Source: Sphingobacteriales bacterium (GTDB lineage: Bacteria > Bacteroidota > Bacteroidia > Chitinophagales > Chitinophagaceae). Taken from it: DNA of 64,000 nucleotides. Below the pieces are notes generated by a model. It was not told the origin of the DNA, did no database searches, and worked only from the letters and a program-made list of their open reading frames with translations. The first letter of the stretch is position 1. Every line of letters starts with the position of its first letter. The DNA lies in contig SEFP01000001.1 of NCBI GenBank assembly GCA_004144185.1, positions 1,287,809-1,351,808 of the forward strand, written 5' to 3'. The position numbers and the translations under genes are program-made. Below, piece after piece: positions 58,201 through 64,000 of the stretch.

Positions 58201-61200
58201 GATCAAAGGGAATGTCTACATCTACCCACTGGACCCCCTGAACCCGAACGGTAGCATTGCCTCCGGCCGGAAGTACCATATCTACCTGCGCCTGCCGGCT
58301 TATATCAGCCGCGAGCAAAGCTGGGAGTATGGTTTAGACCGGATTGAGCCGTTCCCGATGGGCGATAACAAACGATACTTCCGTGCCCGGTTTAAAAACC
58401 CCAGTACCAATCCGTTTCTTGCGAACGATACCTTCTGGGCGATCGGGAAAACCAACTTCGACCTGACCAACAACCTGCCGCAGCGCTATACCGATATCAT
58501 GCTCTGCGACAACCGGGACAACGAAGCCATCGACTCGATCGACATTTGCTACGACCGGCAAATCAACAATGCCCTAGCACAGGCCGAAAGCGCCTGGCAG
58601 CAATACCAGGAATCGCTGTTCCAGGACATCCGGAGCCGCTATCAAACCTTTATCACCCAAAGCTGCCGCGACACGATGCTGCTGACGCTGGGCCAGATGA
58701 AGTACGCCGTGACCCTGTATAACTACGACCGGGCGGGCAACCTGATGCGGACCGTACCGCCAATGGGCGTGAATCCCCTGACCAATACCGGCGCGGTCAA
58801 TACCTGGCGCGACACCCGGCCGCCAGGCGTACCGGCTCCGGCACCCCAACATACCAAGGCCACCGAATACCGGTACAATGCACAGAATCTGAAGGTGTAT
58901 GAAAATACCCCCGATGCCGGCACCACCGAATACGTCTACGACCAGGCCGGCCGACTGCTGCTGAGCCAGAATAGCCAGCAACGCACGGAATCCAAATACA
59001 GCTACAACCTCTACGACAAACAAAACCGGCTGATCGAAACCGGACAGGTGTACATCAACCCGGCACCGGTTATGACGGCGGGCCAGAAGCCCAACAAAAA
59101 CACGCTGACGACTACCCTTATCGAAAGCCTGAAGGCCAACCCTACCGCGCAGTACGGCACCTTCCACAACTATATCCTGAACGCGCCGCGGGAAGAGGTG
59201 ATCCGTACCACCTACGATACGGCGCTCTATGTGCTGGAACAAACCGGCAACGGCCTGAGCAACAGCGAAAACCTGCGCAGCCGCATCAGCTCGGTGGCTA
59301 CCTATCCTAAACTGGCCGCCGGACAAAACGGCTACGCCGGGTACGAAGTGGCGCTGCACTACAGCTACGACCTGTCCGGAAACGTGAAAACGCTGACTTA
59401 TGACATGCCGCAGCTTGCGGCCCAGCGGCAGCAGTACAAACGCATCGACTACGACTACGACCTCTACAGCGGTAAGGTGACGCTGGTGAGCTACAACCGA
59501 TCCTTTGGCGACCAGTTTTACCAGCGCTACCGCTACGACGACGACAACCGCATTACCGCCACCGAAACCAGCAAAGATGGGGTGCTCTGGGACCTCGACG
59601 CCCAGTATAAATACTACCCGCACGGACCGCTGGCACGGATCAGCCTGGGCGACCAGAAGGTACAGGGCATCGACTTTGCCTATACGCTTCAGGGCTGGCT
59701 TAAAAGCATCAACGGCGATGCGCCCGGTGCCACCCAGGACATCGGCGGCGACGGTACAGCCAACAGCATCTACAAGCCCGATTTGCTGAAGACGACCCTG
59801 CATTATTTTGACGGTGATTATACCGCCATCGACCCGACGACGTATTCCGGAACAGCCAACAGCAAGCTGCTGCGCGTGCCGGCACCGGATGCTGCAAGCC
59901 GGTCGCTGTATAACGGCAACATCGCGGCGATGACCACGGCACCGGGGTATTTCCCGGCGCTGCACAGCCTCTTCCGATACGACAAGCTTAACCGGCTTAA
60001 AGAAGCGACCCACGTATTCCCGGATTACAGCCAGACCGGCGATCCCCTGGCCGGCCCTCCACCGCCCAACATTACCGGTGATTTGGACAACGCCTACCGT
60101 AGCAGCTATACCTACGACCTGGACGGCAACCTGCAAACCCTCGATCGCTGGGGCTTTAATGATCATGGTCAACGCCAGGTAGCCGGCGGCGAAGTGTACC
60201 AGATGGACCAGCTCGGCTACCAATACAGCGCCGGGACGACGCTCAACAACCGCCTGACCAATTATACCGATGCCATTGCAAGCCACAGGACTGCAAGCGG
60301 GAATTTTAGTAACGATATTTTAGGATACAACCCCACCAATGCCGCCACCATCGAACGGCTGGGCTACGATGCGGCGGGTAACCTGATTAAAGACGGCTCC
60401 AACGGGCTGGACTCTATTAAATGGAACCATTACGGCAAGACCACCGCCATCGTTAAAGACAACGGGATGCGGCTGCGCTTCGGGTACGACCCGCTGGGCA
60501 ACCGCTGGAAGAAAACCGTGATTACAGGTACCTATCCCAACGAGCAGCACCTGAGTGAGTATTATATCCGTGATGCCGCTGGCAACGAGCTGGCGACCTA
60601 CCGCCACCAGCAACGCTATGGCCGGCAGATTTTGAGTGCCGATCTCGATCCGATCCTGAGCGGCAACAGTAGCGGCGGCGGTATTATCCGGCAGGTAGCC
60701 GACGAAGCCGGAAGCTTTTCCGGAAGTTTGCTGGCGCGACTGGGCGCGACCGATACGGGATACCTGGCCGACCGGATTGCGGCGGTGGGCGTAGCCGAGT
60801 ATGCCCGGCGAAGCCCCGGCGTACGGCAGGCCTTGCTCGACAGCATGCCTTACCTGGCCGGAGCGCTGATTGGTGCCGACACCCTGCTGCAACAAAAGCT
60901 GTATCCGGCTTCGGCGGCTTCCCTGGAACCCTTTGGCGGACTGCTCAGCGCCCTGGCGGTGGACAGCACCGGGCGGGTAGTCTCGGTTGCCGACAGTGCG
61001 GCACGGGTGCATGGTGCAGTAACGCTGATGAACGATACGGCGTTAGCCAACCGGTATGTACGGCAGCTTGGGCTGGACTCGGCCACCGCGTACACGGCCC
61101 AGCAACTGGGCGCGTACTTAGCCGACGATCTGGATGGACTGATCCGGAGGCAGGGCGCACCGGCAGGCACTTCGTTGCTGCGCTCGGTGGTGGGCAATGG

Positions 61201-63523
61201 GGCGACCTACCAGCGGGCGGTGGGGCTGTTGGTGGCCGATACGACCTATACGGCGTTGAACGACTATCGCCAGACGCTGGCGCAACGGGTGGGTGAGGTG
61301 GATGACTCGGTGCTGGTAGAGCGGATGAGCGTGGCGATGGGGGCGCGGCTGGGTTCCGGAAGTACGGGTGCAGCGCTTCGCGGGCTGGTGAGTGAGGAGG
61401 CCCTGGCCGGGATTACCTATGCGGCCGACGGAGCCGGGTTTATGAACGGATTGCTGAGTACGACCTCGGGTCGCGAGCAGGTGACCGGTGCCTTGGGCGA
61501 GCTGGGACTAAGCGGAGGGTTGCAGGTGGTCAACGGCTTATCCGGCAAAGGGATTGACGTGCGGATCGTGGAGCCGGTGCTGGGCCAGGGGCTTTTGGAA
61601 GACAAGTTTTATTTGGCTGACCAGGTGCTCTATGGCAGTAGCCGGCTGGGGGTGAAGACGTATCTGCCGAGCCAGTACCAGTACCACTGGAACAATGAAC
61701 AGACCTTGGCCCAGAACCAGGCGCGGTGGGATTCGAGTACGGCGGCGTACCGGATGCCGTGGTACAGTGATGCGGTGCAGTCGCTGATGCACTACAATGC
61801 GCCGGGGCCGTATACTGTAGCGCAGAGTGAGCCGTTTTGGAGCAGCCGGATTATTGGCCAGAAGCGCTATGAGCTTACGAACCACTTAGGCAATGTGCTG
61901 GGGGTGGTGAGCGATAAGGTGACCGAGGTAGCGGCACCCGGTAGTGGGAAGGTAGAGCGGGCGAGTTTGAAGGCGGCTTATGACTACTATCCGTTCGGGA
62001 TGGTGATGCCGTCGAGGATGGTGGAGGATGTGAGTATTAATTGTATCCCGGTGAGCCGGACGCGGTATGTTCGGGAAGTGGTGAAGCAAAACCAGTTTAG
62101 TGCAGGGGGTGTGCAGTCGATCACGGGTCGTGGGGTGGCGTTGGGTGGCAGTGAGGTGGTGGTGCAGGACGATACGCGATTGGAGGTGAAGCGTGGGGAG
62201 GGGATGGCTGATGAGCTGCCGATGGAGGTGGCGATGCCGGTGGGGACGTTATTGGGATCGGATGAGGTTGGGGTTCGGTTGAGTGTGGTGGTGGAGGGAG
62301 AGGGGGAGCTTGTGGCGCAGTTGCGGTGGTATCCGGGCGGGTGGAGTGGAGAGAGTGGTCCGGTGGGTGCGGCGTACGAGGTGTTGGGTGAGGCGATGGT
62401 TCCGGATGGTGGGCCATTAACAGTGGAGGCGGGGAATGAGGATGCGCCGTTGCCGGTGCAGATGCGGAGCAATGGTGGATTGGCCTTGGTGTTGCGGAGT
62501 GTGAACAGCGGGAGTGGGAAGTTGGTGGCTGCGGAGGTACAATATGAGACGGTGATTCGTGCGGTGCAGACGTACGTGGTGTTGAGTTGCGACACGGACG
62601 GGGTGTGGGGTGGTGGGTACCAGTATGGCTTTAATGGGCAGCGGAAGACCGATGAGATTTCCGGAAGTGGCAATCACAATACGGCGACCTTCTGGGAGTA
62701 TGATACAAGACTGGGACGCAGATGGAATCTTGATCCGGTAGACCAGATCAGTATTTCTAATTATAGTGTAAACCGGTTGAATCCAATCTTTTGGAGTGAT
62801 CCAGAAGGCGATTATTCTAGAGTAGGTGCTTGGTGGCGAAATGTAGTAAACGGAGGTCAAGGTATCTCTTATACAAAATCAACGGGAGAGTGGGGTTACT
62901 CGAAGGCGATCAGTGGTGGAGTATCGTATCGTGATGGTAGAAGAGAGAGGTTAGCACGAGCGGCTGAGGAGATCCAAAGAGGTCAGGAGGGATTACAAAG
63001 AGGGCTTCATGATGGGAGTATTATCATGATGGATGATGGAAAATACTATCTAAATAATGGTAAGCCTTTAGATGAAAATGTAACATTCAAGGAAAGGATT
63101 AAAATAATAACAGGAGACATTTCTTTAGCAGCTTTTGCAAATGCTCCTCAGCTTACTGTTGTAAGAGCGCCATCCGCCGTTGTTGCTACTGAAGAAGCTG
63201 TATTAGAAGGTTCTTCGTTACGCAAGGTGGGTTCCCTACTAGAAAGTGTAGACGATGTAATGACAAATCCTAACCTGATAGACGGCCATTCGTATGCTTA
63301 TGTTAGAAATATACTAGGTAAAAGCAAAGGCTGGGTTAACAGTGTAATGAGAAAGACAAGAGGAACAGATAAAGGGTGGGTTTTGAGACAAGTAAATAAT
63401 AAAGGACAAGAGACGGGTAAATTAATCCAATATCATCCGGGTTCTAGACGACACTTTGGAGGAAATCCTTATTGGAAAGTATCAGATGGTGCTAGTACCT
63501 TTAGATTCCCAGCCGCCAAATAA
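52244..63523 (+). CDS. giant RHS/YD protein with C-terminal toxin-like tip
   Basis: The 3759-residue product (ATG 52244; a GTG at 52226 adds 6 residues) has a signal peptide ending AVYA-Q. An early block reads YFDGLMKNRQSLTQFQSRPQ, the Bacteroidetes RHS entry. YD strands appear from about residue 2150 (YNYDRAGNLMRTVPP, EYVYDQAGRLLLSQNSQQR, YRYDDDNRITATETSKDG). The RHS core is HLGNVLGVVSDKV and YDYYPFGMVM (about 3212-3250), then YGFNGQRKTDE and RLGRRWNLDPVDQ (about 3462-3500). After the core, from about nt 62800, the DNA turns AT-rich and encodes a variable tip of about 236 residues ending HPGSRRHFGGNPYWKVSDG. I read the tip as a toxin, perhaps a nuclease. A second AT-rich patch spans 54.7-57.0 kb. 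Confidence 0.85.
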   Translation: MKLRWILLLLFTALGTPSAVYAQKYVYPVRDESTIRTAAQLTQCTPGPMTACDTLQALVSYYSTPTAASSFHIKNLQSYVRFFVDHNYPHMEQAYTYKILYQLKGYRDFTGTAVDQLQDTLLINYHPDSTQIYQDIHQKTYYGYYKLDIKIVAIYDYTGYYADLVAGATTPTPPVQVFPAANGVVPSLRQNWALEAGIRQQKIDEKVPSNTIGNGQLPAYQITMNGIRLWADPAVSSTTPLAQLPIQWGVLDGTNRSVLSPEGAQYELEWTYVDDYEVTIDGSSGAIQIGTKSGVNYDFRGNATRIRTNKTSYTIPLVYKRGWIAYRVRMLRPLIPSLGRTLYSEWSNPADYGTPATGSGFYRIETAHRSDSSNWAYEASYAEEGKSKQVLSYFDGLMKNRQSLTQFQSRPQEIIGLEKFYDYEGRPALQTLPVPVIGATGLTYLSSFARRSGDNQPYQAADFDALTPGALPALSATSQAASYYAPQNPLLGTPGNSHIKAIPNAQGYPLIQTRTEAYDPSRIRVQGGAGSAFQLGNGHETRYLYADPEQEELNPFFGAGIGLARHYEKVITKDPNNEMSFSILNNAGQPVMTGLMGFPDPTNGRTLLNLDGVPTPASNNVTSNIFYGNPPLWDRNTRNLHKSFINEVVGGTLKYGVSVPAFQACTSSALQLSVPFDVQVRYRSEGQSAFTVLSSQAMTPASTGINGKYAGLNLGDVRYSSGLLSLAGLQPGESELQYRLQYDPEVLDTAVRELLRQPQMYQPAGGCYRPKESFETDYTNNLPDCEEGSGALGLDYPSAYANGGDPGVLTECINYERILTTQLMPNSLYGRYRRTSGAGILAGMGNSIFRIVGWKSPTGIATSTIYPDATNIPDPLTTEPTQYPDLTNGGQILAPTDYTNATTDDEKIDVLVKYSYKPIYAFQAYLDQQNETCTTSYNGNQVSITKDSSADFLLEVYSMDVAHQLLKMHPEYCELQKKYCDQSGFIDAFKAIPNAQVARNRGLFSIVDISAKDPIYQVLQPQTGGSSQNQYSLLALKIRLGTQIIPPAQGSGNTIKKRIDLDYFAYVMTRAQTLSGLQQGDYLDKIFNGASNFTGSRLFFPKGTFFDYALITTPPNLQDSISALTPALQDTFFRKLQSTYVATRGFVLMQVKLPITCSQVGLTFVKEEERVFRDIIEDDEAIPNTNPNQTGTTLAEILNNTYPYNPNNPPGAIEELDDLRAYARQIVKSLLNCRTGSTAPYDHTKFVQLENDLFNFMSSNSSSSIAARTWKGGLSSDILKEKLLQRGFQLDDLCNPYVVDYKTGVAIQMETCPPSPDTTGCPIVNNAAIETSFLKHSFFHFADFRNYGMPLPSNPQAGQQGYLDSFYVLLRIQHPLEKAILNSGGYFPSVDTIVKAYWQFTGWNAQQQPILYFHPNPNPNPNIYLSVNAVKIGFYDSSMCYIQEDVSGNPATCDGSAFSNTNLTNAYTNYSSLALPGRAGLLREFECIQHTPFSSSNSYQTTLSTNCSYLLKENLLYNSVSSTGALSKIHITIAGINGAYLSSNFDNPDTNSKACMTACIACNEFKEAYEKYRVRVADEYSIKGSGHPNYEVSVRSFFNYYFRKEQNTSVDYLEFMRGCNLAEVVEMPLYKGYLQAHSNPTAIQNAVNTLTGYTSTSPAQAPFAQETDDQSFTYRNMTYLRYEDAAGTDHLYVDGRVLPSGSRLRPLVQQVPNFGSMATLNQTGDVTTSAPEVADLFIQDTTANATLVIPASMTIAGLSRVQTSVTLKEGGTNITNDPLVSRSFFRLRYTPDPSLSAAARAAAWGELMTAWQAWQQSAGMTNTRELFPQETYSNSHRNTEPEKIAYLNHVYGLPTTMPHDQVLHQLSAPVLQSTLYANSSKTAGYLHGVSTTNPNDPSGTLQLTLNTPPPPPAGWAFLDNLLNSAKFQQYGFSSIQASGFFHSTLPAPANVTHVQVYSNPSTLISNLHIPSATYQGTTYRLGPVRRIKGNVYIYPLDPLNPNGSIASGRKYHIYLRLPAYISREQSWEYGLDRIEPFPMGDNKRYFRARFKNPSTNPFLANDTFWAIGKTNFDLTNNLPQRYTDIMLCDNRDNEAIDSIDICYDRQINNALAQAESAWQQYQESLFQDIRSRYQTFITQSCRDTMLLTLGQMKYAVTLYNYDRAGNLMRTVPPMGVNPLTNTGAVNTWRDTRPPGVPAPAPQHTKATEYRYNAQNLKVYENTPDAGTTEYVYDQAGRLLLSQNSQQRTESKYSYNLYDKQNRLIETGQVYINPAPVMTAGQKPNKNTLTTTLIESLKANPTAQYGTFHNYILNAPREEVIRTTYDTALYVLEQTGNGLSNSENLRSRISSVATYPKLAAGQNGYAGYEVALHYSYDLSGNVKTLTYDMPQLAAQRQQYKRIDYDYDLYSGKVTLVSYNRSFGDQFYQRYRYDDDNRITATETSKDGVLWDLDAQYKYYPHGPLARISLGDQKVQGIDFAYTLQGWLKSINGDAPGATQDIGGDGTANSIYKPDLLKTTLHYFDGDYTAIDPTTYSGTANSKLLRVPAPDAASRSLYNGNIAAMTTAPGYFPALHSLFRYDKLNRLKEATHVFPDYSQTGDPLAGPPPPNITGDLDNAYRSSYTYDLDGNLQTLDRWGFNDHGQRQVAGGEVYQMDQLGYQYSAGTTLNNRLTNYTDAIASHRTASGNFSNDILGYNPTNAATIERLGYDAAGNLIKDGSNGLDSIKWNHYGKTTAIVKDNGMRLRFGYDPLGNRWKKTVITGTYPNEQHLSEYYIRDAAGNELATYRHQQRYGRQILSADLDPILSGNSSGGGIIRQVADEAGSFSGSLLARLGATDTGYLADRIAAVGVAEYARRSPGVRQALLDSMPYLAGALIGADTLLQQKLYPASAASLEPFGGLLSALAVDSTGRVVSVADSAARVHGAVTLMNDTALANRYVRQLGLDSATAYTAQQLGAYLADDLDGLIRRQGAPAGTSLLRSVVGNGATYQRAVGLLVADTTYTALNDYRQTLAQRVGEVDDSVLVERMSVAMGARLGSGSTGAALRGLVSEEALAGITYAADGAGFMNGLLSTTSGREQVTGALGELGLSGGLQVVNGLSGKGIDVRIVEPVLGQGLLEDKFYLADQVLYGSSRLGVKTYLPSQYQYHWNNEQTLAQNQARWDSSTAAYRMPWYSDAVQSLMHYNAPGPYTVAQSEPFWSSRIIGQKRYELTNHLGNVLGVVSDKVTEVAAPGSGKVERASLKAAYDYYPFGMVMPSRMVEDVSINCIPVSRTRYVREVVKQNQFSAGGVQSITGRGVALGGSEVVVQDDTRLEVKRGEGMADELPMEVAMPVGTLLGSDEVGVRLSVVVEGEGELVAQLRWYPGGWSGESGPVGAAYEVLGEAMVPDGGPLTVEAGNEDAPLPVQMRSNGGLALVLRSVNSGSGKLVAAEVQYETVIRAVQTYVVLSCDTDGVWGGGYQYGFNGQRKTDEISGSGNHNTATFWEYDTRLGRRWNLDPVDQISISNYSVNRLNPIFWSDPEGDYSRVGAWWRNVVNGGQGISYTKSTGEWGYSKAISGGVSYRDGRRERLARAAEEIQRGQEGLQRGLHDGSIIMMDDGKYYLNNGKPLDENVTFKERIKIITGDISLAAFANAPQLTVVRAPSAVVATEEAVLEGSSLRKVGSLLESVDDVMTNPNLIDGHSYAYVRNILGKSKGWVNSVMRKTRGTDKGWVLRQVNNKGQETGKLIQYHPGSRRHFGGNPYWKVSDGASTFRFPAAK

Positions 63524-63525
63524 TC

Positions 63526-63855
63526 ATGCAAAATCCCAATCATTTAACCCTGTTAAAGAATAGTCTTCTCAATATATCCAAACCATATCAAGAGCAGATT
63601 AATTTGTTCCCAAATTATGTAGATGTATTTGATGAACTGCTATCTGACTTTGATAATGCTTTTCGTCTTTTGCCATTAATTATGGAAGAAGAAAAAATAT
63701 CCTATAGATGTGTATTAAATATACTAAAATGCAATAATATTATAAATTTAACTATGGAAATAGAAGGAAAGCAGACTGACGAAAGCTTTGAGAATGATAA
63801 TGAATGGATGGAACTAAGAAGGACTGCCCAAAAGGCTTTAAATCTTATTGAATAA
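63526..63855 (+). CDS. probable immunity protein for the RHS tip
   Basis: The 109-residue product starts 2 nt after the RHS stop. It is acidic, mostly helical in appearance (KPYQEQINLFPNYVDVFDEL, WMELRRTAQKALNLIE), and lacks a signal peptide. Size, place and AT-rich DNA match immunity genes that follow polymorphic toxin tips. No known immunity family is recognised, which fits the unknown tip. A silent RHS-core repeat follows 8 nt later. Confidence 0.7.
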   Translation: MQNPNHLTLLKNSLLNISKPYQEQINLFPNYVDVFDELLSDFDNAFRLLPLIMEEEKISYRCVLNILKCNNIINLTMEIEGKQTDESFENDNEWMELRRTAQKALNLIE

Positions 63856-63863
63856 TGAAATAA

Positions 63864-64000
63864 AAGCTGACCAACCACCTGGGCAATGTGCTGGGGGTGG
63901 TGAGCGATAAGGTGACCGAGGTGGCGGCTCCCGGCAGCGGGAAGGTAGAGCGGGCGAGTTTGAAGGCAGCCTATGATTATTATCCGTTCGGGATGGTGAT
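63864..64000 (+). pseudogene. silent RHS-core copy (start of an orphan tip cassette, runs past window end)
   Basis: These 137 nt align without gaps to 61871-62007 of the RHS gene, with about 13 differences (about 90% identity), nearly all at third positions. The frame reads KLTNHLGNVLGVVSDKV and continues to YYPFGMV at the edge. There is no start codon or leader in frame, since a TAA lies right before it, so it is not expressed alone. It is the expected head of an orphan core-tip-immunity cassette. Confidence 0.85.

Noticed and set aside
58574..60286. A 570-codon open frame on the minus strand, antisense to the RHS gene
   Set aside because: It is the mirror of GC-rich, C-ending codons in the YD repeats; its product has no recognisable domain, and the plus strand has clear YD motifs.
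1..64000. tRNA or rRNA genes and insertion-sequence transposases
   Set aside because: I looked for T-loop (GGTTCGAATCC-like) sequences, rRNA core motifs and DDE-type transposase motifs and saw none.

Overview
The window is a chromosomal segment of a Bacteroidota bacterium, most likely Chitinophagales or Cytophagales. Four things point there: a type III glutamine synthetase, proteins with type IX secretion (T9SS) C-terminal sorting domains, promoters of the TTTG-N19-20-TAnnTTTG type, and giant YD/RHS proteins of the kind found in this phylum. The background is GC-rich. The palindrome TTCCGGAA occurs about 65 times by eye in 64 kb, where about one is expected by chance. It is nearly absent from AT-rich accessory patches.

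Region 1 (1-25.3 kb) is mostly housekeeping. It holds the 3' part of glnS, a bestrophin-like channel, a small exported protein, a sugar-nucleotide transferase, a methyltransferase, glutamine synthetase III, a lipoprotein, a GT-C glycosyltransferase, a PAP2-like membrane protein, a rhomboid protease, two small membrane proteins, NAD-dependent DNA ligase, and a SRAP-family DNA-protein crosslink enzyme. Next comes a methionine operon led by a clear SAM-I riboswitch with its own terminator: hom, asd, osmC-like, acyl-CoA thioesterase, metZ, metX. A second methyltransferase and acetyl-CoA synthetase follow.

Region 2 (22.8-28.3 kb, around and after acs) is accessory. It has small AT-rich orphan genes, including a probable NTF2-fold immunity protein and a lipoprotein. 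It also has a relic of the acs 3' end, dispersed inverted repeats, and an exact 21-bp tandem array built on GTTGA.

Region 3 (28.3-38.9 kb) holds two paralogous right-handed beta-helix surface proteins with T9SS sorting domains. The minus-strand copy is broken twice, with the same downstream breakpoint in two of its modules. The plus-strand copy is intact. Between them lie a TPR histidine kinase, a LytTR response regulator and a small zinc-ribbon protein. A second GTTGA array with 21-bp spacing lies just upstream of the broken copy, which suggests a LytTR operator.

Region 4 (39.3-64.0 kb) looks like one operon of about 24.5 kb. It encodes a 988-residue outer-membrane-like protein with a coiled coil, a Fn3-like exported protein, an OmpH/Skp-type chaperone, a lipoprotein, a 2318-residue YD-type protein, a LolA-like exported protein, a 3759-residue RHS protein whose AT-rich C-terminal tip looks like a toxin, and a probable immunity gene 2 nt after it. 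Directly downstream is a silent copy of the RHS core (about 90% identical over 137 nt to the window edge), the signature of an orphan toxin-tip cassette. I read this as a two-part YD shell carrying a swappable toxin, with its own envelope-assembly genes. The toxin activity, the export route and the immunity function are inference.
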